Of a DNA stretch of 40,894 nt, positions 17,110 through 26,637 are shown piece after piece. The first letter of the stretch is position 1. Each line of letters opens with the position of its first letter. The notes under the pieces were generated by a model. That model was not told the DNA's origin and searched no databases. It saw nothing but the letters and a program-made list of their open reading frames with translations. Source of the stretch: Burkholderiaceae bacterium (GTDB taxonomy: Bacteria; Pseudomonadota; Gammaproteobacteria; Burkholderiales; Burkholderiaceae_C); assembly GCA_017992055.1 (NCBI GenBank), contig JAGOPK010000014.1, forward strand, positions 98,800-139,693, read 5' to 3'. A program made the translations under genes and the position numbers.

Positions 17110-18120
17110 TCAGCCTAACAAGCGCCCCAGCCGCCCCAGCACCATGCCGGCGGCGGCGGTGCGCGTCTCCACGCCCAGCTTCTGCAGGATGTGCTCCATG
17201 TGCTTGGTGATGGTGCGGGGGCTGGCGCCGAGGATGTCGCCGATGTCGCGGTTGGTCTTGCCCTTGGCCACCCAGTACAGCACCTCGGCCTCGCGCGCGG
17301 TGACGCGAAAGGCCTGCACCATGGCCTCGATGACCGCGGCATCGTCGTGCTCGCTGGCCACCACCAGCCATTCGCCGGCCTCGTCGGCCTCGGCCTCCGG
17401 CGCCGTGGCCTCACCCTCCTCGGCCATCGGATGCAGGGCAAAGCTCAGCCGCCGGCCGCCACGCGCCCACACCAGGGGCGTGGCCGGCTGGCCGGCGCGC
17501 AGCTGGGCCGATTCGCGGCGCAGCCAGTCGATCAGCGGCACCGGCGCAAACGCGCCCTCGTGGCCGAAATGCTCGCGCAGCAGGCTGCGCGCCAGCGGCG
17601 TCTGCCAGACCAGGCGGCCATCACCGGCGCGCAGCACCAGCGAGGCATGGCCAAAGGCGTCCAGCGCCTGGCGCGCCTGGCGCTGCTCGCGCGCGGTGCG
17701 GGTGTGGGCGCGGATGCGCGCCAGCACCTCGCGCGGCTGGATCGGCTTGGTCACATAGTCCACGCCGCCGGCGCCGAAAGCCGCCACCACATGCTCGGTC
17801 TCGGTCAGCGCGGTCATGAAGACGATGGGAATGGCCGCGGTGGCCGGATTGGCCTTCAGCCGGCGCGCGACCTCGAAGCCGTCCATGCCGGGCATCAGCG
17901 CATCCAGCAGCACCACGTCGGGCCGGGCCTCGGTGGCGCGGGCGATGGCGCTGGCGCCGTCGGTGGCCACCAGCACGGTGCAGCCGGCCTCGTCCAGCGC
18001 ATCGTGCAGCAAGGCCAGGTTGTCGGGCAGGTCATCGACGATCAGCACCAGCTCGCCGGCGCCGGGGTCCAGGGGCAGCGGCGTGGCGGACAACATCGGA
18101 TCGGGGTTCATCGCGGTCAT
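17110..18120 (-). CDS. REC-LuxR response regulator
   Basis: A 336-residue transcription factor. REC spans about 24-140, with D29/D30, acceptor D73 (VVLLDALMPGMDG), T of FMTALTE and K of YVTKPIQP. A 110-residue middle segment resembles a degenerate PAS (ASLVLRAGDGRLVWQTPLARSLL). The C-terminal LuxR helix-turn-helix is at about 266-330 (VTAREAEVLYWVAKGKTNRDIGDILGASPRTITKH). It starts 10 nt after the permease-kinase fusion and is surely its partner. Its likely target is the divergent ure promoter region; the tandem decamers at 21725-21754 are candidate sites, an inference. An in-frame second ATG at 18109-18111 is an alternative start. Confidence 0.92.
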   Translation of the reverse strand: MTAMNPDPMLSATPLPLDPGAGELVLIVDDLPDNLALLHDALDEAGCTVLVATDGASAIARATEARPDVVLLDALMPGMDGFEVARRLKANPATAAIPIVFMTALTETEHVVAAFGAGGVDYVTKPIQPREVLARIRAHTRTAREQRQARQALDAFGHASLVLRAGDGRLVWQTPLARSLLREHFGHEGAFAPVPLIDWLRRESAQLRAGQPATPLVWARGGRRLSFALHPMAEEGEATAPEAEADEAGEWLVVASEHDDAAVIEAMVQAFRVTAREAEVLYWVAKGKTNRDIGDILGASPRTITKHMEHILQKLGVETRTAAAGMVLGRLGRLLG

Positions 18121-18130
18121 GGCCTGCGCA

Positions 18131-21100
18131 TCATCGCTGCAAGGCGGCGTGGATCAGCTGCTGCACCGCATCCAGCTGGAAGCCCTTGGCCAGCGTGCGC
18201 AGGCGCTGCACGAAGGCCGCGCTGGCCGGGTGGCCGGCCTCGATGGCATCGAGCTGCTTCTGGATGCCGCGCAGATAGCCCAGGCGCACCAGGTCGTCGA
18301 GCGCGCGCAGGGCCTCGGCGGGGGGCGGCACGACCTCGGCTTCGGCGGCGACCGGTGGTTGGGCGGCGACCGCCGGCGCGGCCTCGTACACCCATTCCAG
18401 CCGCAGCTGGCGCTGCAGCCAGCCCAGCAGCTCGGGCATGCGCACCGGCTTGACCAGGAAGTCGGCCGCGGCAATGCCCAGGTCGTTGTCCAGGCCCTTG
18501 TCGAAGGCATTGGCCGAGACGATGGCCGCCGGCGCCTGGCTCAGGCCACGCTCGCGCAAGGCCCGCAGCGTGGCCCAGCCGTCCAGGCCGGGCATGGCCA
18601 GGTCCAGGAAGATCGCGTGCAGCTCGCAGCCGGCGGCCTGCTCGCCGGCCAGCAGGGCCAGCGCGGCCTCGCCCGACTCGGCCTGCAGCAGCGTGAAGCC
18701 CAGCGGCGCCAGCCGATCGGCCAGCAGGCGGCGGTCGGCCTCTTCGTTGTCGACCACCAGCAGGCGCTTGCGCGGGCCGCGGTAGCCCACCGGCCGCGGG
18801 CCGGCCATGGCCGCGGCGGCGCCCTGGGCATCGGCGCGCAGCTCGGGCAGGTACAGGCGGATCGTGAAGCGGCTGCCCTGGCCCGGCGTGCTGCTCACGG
18901 CCATCTCGCCGCCCATCAGATTGGTCAGCATGCGCGCGATGGTCAGGCCCAGGCCGGTGCCGCCGGTGGCATTTCCGCCGGCCGCGCTGCCGCGCTGGAA
19001 GGGCTCGAACACACGCTGCAGCTCGTCGGCGTCCATGCCCGGGCCGGTGTCGATGATCTCGAAGCGCGCCATCTCGCGCGACCAGTCGGCGCGGAAGCAG
19101 ACCTCGCCCACGCGGGTGAACTTGACCGCATTGCCCAGCAGGTTGATGAGGATCTGGCGCAGCCGCTTTTCGTCCGCGCGCACCAGGGCCGGCAGGCCCG
19201 GGCTGCGCTGGTGCACGAAGCGCAGGCCCCGCGCCGTGGCCTGGGGTTCGATCAGGCGCACCAGCTCGTCCAGCACCTCGGGCAGGCGCATCGTCGCCGG
19301 CTCCAGGGCCAGGCGGCCGCTCTCGATGCGGGCAATGTCCAGCGTGCCTTCGATCAGGCCCAGCAGATGGTCGCCGCCGCGGCGGATGGTGGCCACGGCG
19401 TCGCGGCGGTGGGCGGGAATCGCCGGATCGTCCTCCAGCAGCTGGGCATAGCCCAGGATGCTGTTCAGCGGCGTGCGCAGCTCGTGGCTGATGGCCGTGA
19501 CATAGCGGCTCTTGGCCTGGTTGGCGGCATCGGCCGTGGCCTTGGCCTGCTGCAGCTGGGCATCGGTGGCGCGGTGCGAGGCGATCTCGTCGCGCAGCGC
19601 CACCGCCTGGCGGTGCAGGGCCTGGGTCTGGCGGCGCGACTCGGCCTGCGCCGCCTGGCGGCTGCGGTGGGCCAGCACCAGCCACCAGCTGACCGTGCCG
19701 GCCACCAGCAGCAGCACCACGAAGGCCAGGCCGAAGCCACGCTCCAGCAGCGGCGCCAGCTGGGCCACGCTGGCGGCGTCGGACAGCCGCGCCAGCACAC
19801 GCAGGCCCAGCCCATACAGGCCGCCGAACAGCAGGGCCAGGGCCGGCAGCACCAAGCACATCAGCAGCAGGTAGTCGGCCAGGCCACGCGACAGCAGCGG
19901 CGCCATGCGCCGCGGCATCAGCCACTGCAGCAGGCGCAGCCACTGCGAGGACAGCCGCGCCTGCGGCTTGCACAGGTCGTCGCAGCGCGCGTCCAGCGTG
20001 CAGCACAGGCTGCAGATGCGCCCGCCATAGGCCGGGCAGGCGGCCAGGTCCTCGGGCTCGTAGTCGCGCTCGCAGACCACGCAGCGGCGCAGCGCCGCCA
20101 GGCCCGCGGCCTGGCCCAGGTAGGCACCCGGTGGCGTCCGATCCTCCAGCGTGGCCTCCAACCGCCGCGCCGCGCGCGTGCGCCGCGCCAGGTAGTAGCG
20201 TCCGCCGGTGGCCCAGGCGATCAGCGGCGAGGCGACCATCGCCACCACCAGGGCCACCATGGCCGAAAACGCCTGCAGCAGCGGCCCGAAGGCGCCCAGG
20301 TGGGCGGCCACGCTGAGCAGCGAGGCAATGCCCATCGCGCCCACGCCCACCGGGTTGATGTCGTGCAGATGGGCGCGGCGGAACTCGATGCCCTGGGGCG
20401 ACAGGCCCAGCGGCTTGTTGATCACCAGGTCGGCCACCACGGCCATGATCCAGGCGATGGCGATGTTGCTGAACAGGCCCAGCACATGGCCCAGGGCCTG
20501 GAACACGTCCAGCTCCATCAGCACCAGGGCGATGCCGGTGTTGAACACCACCCAGACCACGCGGCCCGGGTGGCTGTGCGTCAGCCGCGAGAAGAAATTG
20601 CTCCAGGCCAGGCTGCCGGCATAGGCATTGGTGACATTGATCTTCAGCTGCGACACCACCACGAACAGCGCCGTGGCCGCCACCGCCCAGCCGTACTGCG
20701 GGAACACGTATTCCCAGGCCGCCAGATACATCTGGTTGGGGTCGACCGCGCGCTCGGCCGGCACGCTGTGGCCCAGGGCCAGCCAGGCCAGCAGCACGCC
20801 GGCCAGCATCTTGAGCACGCCCACCACCACCCAGCCCGGCCCGCCCATCAGCGTGCCAGCCCACCAGCGCCAGCGCCCGGCCCGGCCCGGCCGCGGCTCG
20901 GGCATGAAGCGCAGGTAGTCGGCCTGCTCGCCCATCTGCGTGATCAGCGCAATGCCCACCGTCAGCGCCGCGCCAAAGCCCATCAGGCTGAAGCCCGAAT
21001 TGCTCTCGGTGCCGCCATAGCCGACCAGGCCGATGAACTCGCCCGGCGCCTTGACCGCCAGCACCACGAAGGGCGTGACCAGCATCAGCAGCCACAGCGG

Positions 21101-21688
21101 CTGGGTCCACACCTGCAGCCGGCTGATGACGGTGACGCCATGGGTGACCAGCGGAATCACCACCAACGCGCAGATGCCATAGCCCCAGGCCGGCGGGATG
21201 TCGAAGGCCAGCTCCAGCGCATAGGCCATCACCGCGGCCTCCAGCGCAAAAAAGATGAAGGTGAAGCTGGCGTAGATCAGGCTGGTGATGGTGCTGCCCA
21301 GATAGCCGAAGCCGGCGCCGCGGGTCAGCAGGTCCATGTCCACGCCATGGCGGGCCGCATAGACGCTGATCGGCAGGCCGGCCAGGAAGATGATCAGGCC
21401 GGTGGCCAGGATGGCCAGCGCCGCATTGACGAAGCCATGCTGCACCAGCAGCGTGGCGCCCACCGCTTCGAGGATCAGGAACGAGGCCGCGCCGAAGGCG
21501 GTGTTGGCCACCCGCCATTCGCTCCATTTGCGAAAGGCCCGCGGCGTGAAGCGCAGCGCATAGTCCTCCAGCGTCTCGCTGGCCACCCAGCGGTTGTAGT
21601 CGCGGCGAAAGCGCACCACCTGCTGCGGTGGCGTGGCGGCGGCAGGCGCGGCGGCGGATGAGGGGGAGGCAGGCAGGGTTGGATTCAT
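18131..21688 (-). CDS. NCS1 permease-histidine kinase-receiver fusion
   Basis: A 1185-residue membrane sensor. Residues of about 25-505 are a full-length NCS1 transporter module (purine/cytosine/allantoin/hydantoin family) with about 12 hydrophobic segments. A cysteine-rich module follows (C536, C539, C551, C559, C562, C563, C569, C573; CVVC, ICSLCC and DLC motifs), then two more membrane helices (about 605-630 and 652-673), a coiled coil, HisKA (H735 in [11 protein letters not shown]), HATPase ([12 protein letters not shown]), REC (acceptor D1029 in IFLDLAMPG) and a helical C-terminal tail. The start at MNPTLPASP was chosen because the longer N-terminus is low-complexity. It is 116 bp divergent from ureA, so urea or a purine-derived nitrogen compound is a reasonable signal; whether it transports is unknown. 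Compare CbrA, which uses an SLC5 permease instead. Confidence 0.9.
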   Translation of the reverse strand: MNPTLPASPSSAAAPAAATPPQQVVRFRRDYNRWVASETLEDYALRFTPRAFRKWSEWRVANTAFGAASFLILEAVGATLLVQHGFVNAALAILATGLIIFLAGLPISVYAARHGVDMDLLTRGAGFGYLGSTITSLIYASFTFIFFALEAAVMAYALELAFDIPPAWGYGICALVVIPLVTHGVTVISRLQVWTQPLWLLMLVTPFVVLAVKAPGEFIGLVGYGGTESNSGFSLMGFGAALTVGIALITQMGEQADYLRFMPEPRPGRAGRWRWWAGTLMGGPGWVVVGVLKMLAGVLLAWLALGHSVPAERAVDPNQMYLAAWEYVFPQYGWAVAATALFVVVSQLKINVTNAYAGSLAWSNFFSRLTHSHPGRVVWVVFNTGIALVLMELDVFQALGHVLGLFSNIAIAWIMAVVADLVINKPLGLSPQGIEFRRAHLHDINPVGVGAMGIASLLSVAAHLGAFGPLLQAFSAMVALVVAMVASPLIAWATGGRYYLARRTRAARRLEATLEDRTPPGAYLGQAAGLAALRRCVVCERDYEPEDLAACPAYGGRICSLCCTLDARCDDLCKPQARLSSQWLRLLQWLMPRRMAPLLSRGLADYLLLMCLVLPALALLFGGLYGLGLRVLARLSDAASVAQLAPLLERGFGLAFVVLLLVAGTVSWWLVLAHRSRQAAQAESRRQTQALHRQAVALRDEIASHRATDAQLQQAKATADAANQAKSRYVTAISHELRTPLNSILGYAQLLEDDPAIPAHRRDAVATIRRGGDHLLGLIEGTLDIARIESGRLALEPATMRLPEVLDELVRLIEPQATARGLRFVHQRSPGLPALVRADEKRLRQILINLLGNAVKFTRVGEVCFRADWSREMARFEIIDTGPGMDADELQRVFEPFQRGSAAGGNATGGTGLGLTIARMLTNLMGGEMAVSSTPGQGSRFTIRLYLPELRADAQGAAAAMAGPRPVGYRGPRKRLLVVDNEEADRRLLADRLAPLGFTLLQAESGEAALALLAGEQAAGCELHAIFLDLAMPGLDGWATLRALRERGLSQAPAAIVSANAFDKGLDNDLGIAAADFLVKPVRMPELLGWLQRQLRLEWVYEAAPAVAAQPPVAAEAEVVPPPAEALRALDDLVRLGYLRGIQKQLDAIEAGHPASAAFVQRLRTLAKGFQLDAVQQLIHAALQR

Positions 21689-21724
21689 GGGCAGGCCGGC
21701 TGCTGCATCAAGAACCGCACCAGC

Positions 21725-21754
21725 CCGGGTCGCACCGGGTCGCACCGGTCCGCG
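21725..21754. repeat. Tandem decamers in the sensor/ureA intergenic region
   Basis: CCGGGTCGCA occurs twice head to tail (21725-21734 and 21735-21744), followed by a diverged third copy CCGGTCCGCG (21745-21754). The 10-bp step puts the copies on one face of the helix, as in regulator sites. The location, in the 116-bp divergent spacer, fits an operator for the REC-LuxR protein, but chance in GC-rich DNA is possible. Confidence 0.35.
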
Positions 21755-21804
21755 CCGACCCGCGGCCGTGGCAGCATGGCACCCAAAATGCTCGGAGCCC
21801 CTGC

Positions 21805-22107
21805 ATGGACTTGACGCCCCGCGAGAAAGACAAGCTGCTGATCTTCACCGCCGGCCTGCTGGCCGAGCGCCGCCGCAACCGCGGCCTGAAGCTCAACTAC
21901 CCCGAGGCCGTGGCCTTGATCACCTGCGCCATCCTCGAAGGCGCCCGCGACGGCAAGACCGTGGCGGCGCTGATGAGCGAGGGCAAGACCGTGCTGACGC
22001 GCGACGAGGTGATGGACGGCGTGGCCGAGATGCTGCCCGAGATCCAGGTCGAGGCCAGCTTCCCGGATGGCACCAAGTTGGTGACCGTGCACCAACCCAT
22101 TGCCTGA
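21805..22107 (+). CDS. ureA: Urease gamma subunit
   Basis: A 100-residue small subunit of the nickel urease that hydrolyses urea to ammonia and carbamate in the cytoplasm. The sequence is the family norm from [16 protein letters not shown] through [12 protein letters not shown] to the VHQPIA end. The ATG at 21805 has GGAG nine bases upstream; the frame extends upstream without meaning. It opens the ureABCEF series. In most related bacteria ureD lies just before it; here the divergent sensor kinase does. Confidence 0.97.
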   Translation: MDLTPREKDKLLIFTAGLLAERRRNRGLKLNYPEAVALITCAILEGARDGKTVAALMSEGKTVLTRDEVMDGVAEMLPEIQVEASFPDGTKLVTVHQPIA

Positions 22108-22134
22108 TCGTCCGGCAACGCACCAAAACACAGC

Positions 22135-22452
22135 ATGACCCAGCCTCTCATTCCCGGTGAGCTGATCACCGATGCCGGTGAACTGGACCTGAATCCCGGC
22201 CGCCGCACGCTCAGCCTGATCGTGCAGAACACCGGCGACCGGCCGATCCAGGTGGGCAGCCACTACCACTTTGCCGAGACCAATGCGGCGCTGGACTTCG
22301 ACCGCGCCGCCGCCCGCGGCATGCGGCTGAACATCGCCAGCGGCACCGCGGTGCGCTTCGAGCCGGGCCAGCAGCGCACGGTGGAACTGGTGGACTATGC
22401 CGGCCTGCGCGCCGTGCACGGCTTCCGCGGCCTCGTTCAAGGATCGCTCTGA
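22135..22452 (+). CDS. ureB: Urease beta subunit
   Basis: A 105-residue subunit, a beta-barrel packed against UreC. The expected features are visible: [11 protein letters not shown] start, [21 protein letters not shown], and [16 protein letters not shown]. It starts 27 nt after ureA and ends two bases before ureC. No oddities. Confidence 0.97.
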   Translation: MTQPLIPGELITDAGELDLNPGRRTLSLIVQNTGDRPIQVGSHYHFAETNAALDFDRAAARGMRLNIASGTAVRFEPGQQRTVELVDYAGLRAVHGFRGLVQGSL

Positions 22453-22454
22453 CC

Positions 22455-24182
22455 ATGGCCACCATCGCAAGACGCGCCTATGCCGAGATGTTCGGCCCCA
22501 CCGTCGGCGACCGCCTGCGCCTGGCCGACACCAACCTGGTGCTGGAGGTCGAGGCCGACTACACGCTGCGTGCCGGAGGCTATGGCGAGGAGGTCAAGTT
22601 CGGCGGCGGCAAGACCATCCGCGACGGCATGGGCCAGGGCCAGCGGCGCAACGGCCCCGGCGCACACGAGGCCTGCGACCTGGTCATCACCAATGCGGTG
22701 ATCATCGACCACTGGGGCATCGTCAAGGCCGACATCGGCATCAAGGGCCAGCGCATCGTGGCCATCGGCAAGGCCGGCAACCCCGATGTGCAGCCGGGCG
22801 TGGACATCGTCATCGGCCCGGGCACCGAGATCCTGTCGGCCGAGGGCCAGATCGTCACCGCCGGCGGCATCGACAGCCACATCCACTTCATCTGCCCGCA
22901 GCAGATCGACGAGGCCCTGGCCTCGGGCGTGACCACCATGCTGGGCGGCGGCACCGGGCCGGCCACCGGCACCTTTGCCACCACCTGCACGCCCGGGCCG
23001 GCCAACCTGCAGCGCATGCTGCAGGCGGCCGAGGCCTTTCCGATGAACCTGGGCTTTCTGGGCAAGGGCAATGCAAGCCGGCCCGAGGCGCTGGACCAGC
23101 AGATCGAGGGCGGCGCCATCGGCCTGAAGCTGCACGAGGACTGGGGCACCACGCCGAGCGCCATCGACCAGTGCCTGAGCGTGGCCGAGGCCCACGACGT
23201 GCAGGTGTCCATCCACAGCGATACGCTCAACGAGAGCGGCTTCGTCGAGGACACCATCGCCGCCACCCAAGGCCGCACGCTGTGCGCCTTCCACACCGAG
23301 GGCGCCGGCGGCGGCCATGCGCCGGACATCCTGCGGGTGGTGGGCGAGGCCAACTTCCTGCCCAGCAGCACCAATCCCACGATGCCCTACACGGTGAACA
23401 CCGTGGACGAGCACCTGGACATGCTGATGGTCTGCCACCACCTGGACGCCAGCGTGGCCGAGGACCTGGCCTTTGCCGAAAGCCGCATCCGCCGCGAAAC
23501 CATCGCCGCCGAGGACATCCTGCACGACCTGGGCGCCATCAGCATGATGAGCAGCGACAGCCAGGCCATGGGCCGGGTGGGCGAGGTCATCATCCGCACC
23601 TGGCAGACCGCGCACAAGATGAAGGCCCAGCGCGGCAGCCTGGCCGGCGACGGCAGCCGCCACGACAACGCTCGCATCAAGCGTTATGTAGCCAAGTACA
23701 CCATCAACCCGGCGCTGGCCAACGGCGTGGCCCACGAGGTGGGCTCGCTGGAGGTGGGCAAATGGGCCGACCTGGTGCTGTGGCGGCCGGCCTTCTTCGG
23801 CACCAAGCCCAGCGTGGTGCTCAAGGGTGGCTTCATCGCGCTGGCGGCCATGGGAGACCCCAATGCCAGCATCCCGACGCCGCAGCCGGTGCATTACCGG
23901 CCGATGTTCGGCAGCTACGGCCGCGCCGTCAGCGCCGGCTCGATCAGCTTCGTCAGCCAGGCCAGCCTGGCCCAGGGCACGGTGCAGGGCTATGGCCTGG
24001 CCAAGCAGCTGTCGGCGGTGAAGGGCAACCGCAGCGTGAGCAAGCGCGACATGGTGCACAACAGCCTGATGCCGGTGATGGAGATCGACGCCCAGACCTA
24101 CCAGGTGCGCGCCGACGGCCAGCTGCTGGTGTGCGAGCCGGCCACCTCGCTGCCGATGGCGCAGCGCTACTTCCTGTTCTGA
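22455..24182 (+). CDS. ureC: Urease alpha (catalytic) subunit
   Basis: A 575-residue catalytic subunit with a bi-nickel site. All ligands can be placed: H142 and H144 (SHIHFICP), the carbamylated bridging K225 (GLKLHEDWG), H254 (IHSD), H280, and D368 (MSSDSQAMG). The flap cysteine and catalytic histidine are C327-H328 in MVCHHLD. All are offset by eight from Klebsiella numbering. No catalytic residue is missing. It starts two bases after the ureB stop. Confidence 0.98.
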   Translation: MATIARRAYAEMFGPTVGDRLRLADTNLVLEVEADYTLRAGGYGEEVKFGGGKTIRDGMGQGQRRNGPGAHEACDLVITNAVIIDHWGIVKADIGIKGQRIVAIGKAGNPDVQPGVDIVIGPGTEILSAEGQIVTAGGIDSHIHFICPQQIDEALASGVTTMLGGGTGPATGTFATTCTPGPANLQRMLQAAEAFPMNLGFLGKGNASRPEALDQQIEGGAIGLKLHEDWGTTPSAIDQCLSVAEAHDVQVSIHSDTLNESGFVEDTIAATQGRTLCAFHTEGAGGGHAPDILRVVGEANFLPSSTNPTMPYTVNTVDEHLDMLMVCHHLDASVAEDLAFAESRIRRETIAAEDILHDLGAISMMSSDSQAMGRVGEVIIRTWQTAHKMKAQRGSLAGDGSRHDNARIKRYVAKYTINPALANGVAHEVGSLEVGKWADLVLWRPAFFGTKPSVVLKGGFIALAAMGDPNASIPTPQPVHYRPMFGSYGRAVSAGSISFVSQASLAQGTVQGYGLAKQLSAVKGNRSVSKRDMVHNSLMPVMEIDAQTYQVRADGQLLVCEPATSLPMAQRYFLF

Positions 24183-24219
24183 CCCGCCGGCCGGCGCCGC
24201 CGCGGGCGACAATCGCCCC

Positions 24220-24894
24220 ATGCTCACCGTCAACAAGCTGATCCCCCAGGGCCGGGGCCTCGCCGGCGTGCTGCTCAAGCGCGCCACCACCGTCGAACTC
24301 GACTGGGACCTGCGGCAGAAAAGCCGCTTCGACGCCACCGATTCCGGCGGCCGTCACCTGGGCGTGTTCCTGCCGCGTGGCACGGTGGTGCGCGGTGGCG
24401 ATGTGCTGGTGGTCGACGACGGCTCGCTGGTGCGCGTGATCGCCGCGCCGCAGCCGGTGCTGGAGGTGCGCCATTGCGCCGAACACGGCACGCCCTTCGA
24501 CCTGCTGCGCGCCGCCTACCACCTGGGCAACCGCCATGTGCCGCTGGCCCTGGCGCCCGATGTGCTGCGCCTGGAGCCCGACCATGTGCTGGCCGACATG
24601 CTGCGCCAGCAGCACCTGATCGTGACCGAGGCCCAGGCCGCCTTCGAGCCCGAGAGCGGTGCCTACGGCCAGGGCGGGCATGGCCACGGCCACGGCCATG
24701 ACCATGGGCATGACCACGGTCACGACCATGACCACGCACCGGCGCGTCCGCCCGCCTCGCCGGCCATTCCGGTGGTGGCCGCGCCGCATGTGCATGGCCC
24801 CGGCTGCGGCCACGATCATTCGCATGGTCACTCTCACGATCATTCGCACGGCCACGGCCACGATCACGATCACGGCCACTCCCACGACCACTGA
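24220..24894 (+). CDS. ureE: Urease accessory metallochaperone UreE, long His-rich tail
   Basis: Delivers nickel to the UreDFG-apourease complex. The 224-residue protein has the usual peptide-binding N-terminal domain (LTVNKLI, then [13 protein letters not shown]) and the metal-binding domain (about 75-145, [12 protein letters not shown]). The last 75 or so residues are an extreme His/Gly/Asp tail with 26 histidines by my count, interrupted by a Pro/Ala linker and [12 protein letters not shown], which adds a cysteine. This should bind several nickel ions as a store. It follows ureC by 37 nt and ends three bases before ureF. Confidence 0.95.
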   Translation: MLTVNKLIPQGRGLAGVLLKRATTVELDWDLRQKSRFDATDSGGRHLGVFLPRGTVVRGGDVLVVDDGSLVRVIAAPQPVLEVRHCAEHGTPFDLLRAAYHLGNRHVPLALAPDVLRLEPDHVLADMLRQQHLIVTEAQAAFEPESGAYGQGGHGHGHGHDHGHDHGHDHDHAPARPPASPAIPVVAAPHVHGPGCGHDHSHGHSHDHSHGHGHDHDHGHSHDH

Positions 24895-24897
24895 GCC

Positions 24898-25635
24898 ATG
24901 CCCCGTGTGCCGCGCCGCGGAACCCAGGCCGGCGGCCCCGCCTGCGCCGGCCTGTCGCCGTCCAGCCTGCTGCAGCTGATCTGGCTGGCCTCGCCGGCCC
25001 TGCCGGTGGGCGGCTTCAGCTATTCCGAGGTGCTGGAGCCGGCGGTCGAGTCCGGCCGCGTGCACGACGAGGCCAGCGCCCGCGGCTGGCTGCTGGACCA
25101 GCTGGCCCTGGTCTGGCAGCGCAGCGAGGCGCCGCTGCTGGCCTCGGCCTGGCGCGCCTGGCAGCGCCACGATGCAGCACGCATCGCCGAGCTCAACGCC
25201 TGGGTGCTGCAGACCCGCGAGACCAGCGAGCTGCGCCAGCAGGCCGAGCAGATGGGCCGCTCGCTGACCGACTGGCTGCGCCAGCGCCGGCCCGACGATG
25301 GCCGCGTGGCCACGCTGGCCGCGCTGCACGGCGGCCCGACCTGGCCGCTGGCCTTTGCGCTGGCCGCCCAGGCCGCCGCCCCGCGCGAGGCCCTGCTGGC
25401 CTTCGGCTTCGGCTGGGCCGAGAACCTGGTGGCCGCGGCCATCAAGGCCGTGCCGCTGGGCCAGAGCGCCGGCCAGCGCCTGCTGCAGGCCCTGGCCGAT
25501 GCCCTGCCCGGCGCTGCCGATGCGGCCCTGGCCAGCTCGCGCCTGGGCGATGCCGGACGTTTTGCCTTCACGCCGATGCTGGCCATCCTGTCGGCCCAGC
25601 ACGAGGCCCAGTATTCGCGGCTGTTCCGCAGCTGA
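24898..25635 (+). CDS. ureF: Urease accessory protein UreF
   Basis: A 245-residue all-helical protein that binds UreD and UreG and gates GTP-dependent nickel loading. Recognisable segments are [21 protein letters not shown], the [21 protein letters not shown] helix, [21 protein letters not shown] and the C-terminal [14 protein letters not shown]. The first 20 residues ([10 protein letters not shown]...) are an unconserved extension; the ATG three bases after ureE suggests coupling. The usual SYSQGLE reads SYSEVLE. A 255-bp gap then separates it from ureG. Confidence 0.94.
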   Translation: MPRVPRRGTQAGGPACAGLSPSSLLQLIWLASPALPVGGFSYSEVLEPAVESGRVHDEASARGWLLDQLALVWQRSEAPLLASAWRAWQRHDAARIAELNAWVLQTRETSELRQQAEQMGRSLTDWLRQRRPDDGRVATLAALHGGPTWPLAFALAAQAAAPREALLAFGFGWAENLVAAAIKAVPLGQSAGQRLLQALADALPGAADAALASSRLGDAGRFAFTPMLAILSAQHEAQYSRLFRS

Positions 25636-25890
25636 ACGGCTTGGCACACACGGCCGCAACAAAGCGGCAACGCCGGCTGCCGAACATGGGCTTGCGCGTC
25701 CCGGGACCGATCCCCCCTCCCGGTTGAGGCAACGGAAGTCAGGCGTTCTCCCTCCCCCTCCTGGTCCTGGCCACCGCTGTCTCGTCCGGGACGCGCAACT
25801 TCTTCCCGGCCGTGCACCGGCTCTGGGCGACGGGCATGTTTTGTGCACGATGATGGCGTGTCCTTCCTCTGCTGAAACCCGCCGTCCGCC
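25636..25890. other. 255-bp spacer between ureF and ureG with a long inverted repeat
   Basis: No convincing gene is present. A perfect 13-bp inverted repeat, TTGCGCGTCCCGG at 25692-25704 and its complement at 25786-25798, encloses 81 bp of C-rich DNA. Neither end shows a target duplication, and no U-tract follows. It could be a large RNA hairpin between the two genes or the remnant of a small inserted element. I see no clear ribosome site immediately before ureG. Confidence 0.55.
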
Positions 25891-26553
25891 ATGAGTTCGC
25901 CGCTGCACGCCATTCCCCGCCGCACCAAGACCCTGCCGCCGCTGCGCGTGGGCGTGGGCGGCCCCGTCGGTTCGGGCAAGACCACCCTGGTCGAGATGCT
26001 GTGCAAGACCATGCGCGAGCGCTGGGACCTGGTGGTGGTCACCAACGACATCTACACCAAGGAAGACCAGCGCCTGCTCACCGTGGCCGGCGCGCTGGAC
26101 CCCGAGCGCATCGTCGGCGTGGAAACCGGTGGCTGCCCGCACACCGCCATCCGCGAGGATGCGTCGATCAATCTGGAGGCGGTGGACCGGCTGCTGGTCA
26201 AGTTTCCCGAGGCCGACATCGTCTTCATCGAGTCGGGCGGCGACAACCTGGCCGCCACCTTCAGCCCCGAGCTGAGCGACCTGACGATCTACGTCATCGA
26301 CGTGGCCGCCGGCGAGAAGATCCCGCGCAAGGGCGGCCCGGGCATCACCAAGAGCGACTTGTTCGTCATCAACAAGACCGACCTGGCGCCGCATGTGGGC
26401 GCCGACCTGGCGGTGATGGAGGCCGATACGCGCCGCATGCGCCCCGAGCATGCCGGCCGCCGCCCCTATGCGATGACCAACCTGAAGACCCGCGAGGGCC
26501 TGGACCAGGTGGTGCGCTTCATCGAGACGCGGGGCCTGCTGCAGCCGGCTTGA
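25891..26553 (+). CDS. ureG: Urease accessory GTPase UreG
   Basis: A 220-residue SIMIBI GTPase that dimerises around nickel and hands it to urease. The P-loop is GPVGSGKT (residues 24-31). The nickel-binding CPH motif is in [15 protein letters not shown], switch II is FIESGGDNL, and the guanine specificity loop is INKTDLA. It is the last urease gene here and lies unusually far from ureF. All motifs are intact. Confidence 0.97.
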   Translation: MSSPLHAIPRRTKTLPPLRVGVGGPVGSGKTTLVEMLCKTMRERWDLVVVTNDIYTKEDQRLLTVAGALDPERIVGVETGGCPHTAIREDASINLEAVDRLLVKFPEADIVFIESGGDNLAATFSPELSDLTIYVIDVAAGEKIPRKGGPGITKSDLFVINKTDLAPHVGADLAVMEADTRRMRPEHAGRRPYAMTNLKTREGLDQVVRFIETRGLLQPA

Positions 26554-26577
26554 GCCAGCGCAATCCCTGCCGGTCTT

Positions 26578-26596
26578 ATTGAGAATGGTTCGCGTT
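26578..26596 (+). promoter_or_regulatory. Candidate Fur box
   Basis: ATTGAGAATGGTTCGCGTT matches the 19-bp Fur palindrome (AATGAGAATNATTCTCATT) at 14 of 18 specified positions. The left half fits at 8 of 9 and the right at 6 of 9. It is 42 bp upstream of an iron-binding periplasmic protein gene, the expected place for iron repression. Confidence 0.6.
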
Positions 26597-26637
26597 ATGA
26601 TGGAGGCTTCTTCGATCCTCCCCCGTCCGACGCCACC

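Noticed and set aside
17816-21661. 1281-codon open frame on the plus strand opposite the permease-kinase gene
   Set aside because: The product is His/Gln/Ala/Arg-rich with no domain, and mirrors the codon pattern of the real gene on the other strand. It is a GC-driven shadow, as are the long frames at 4354-6513, 22437-24338 and 31525-34974.
21777-21792. Sigma-54-like -24/-12 element (TGGCACC, GG-N10-GC spacing) before ureA
   Set aside because: The motif fits, but transcription would begin about 21803, two bases before the ureA ATG and after its GGAG ribosome site, leaving a leaderless message. It may be chance.
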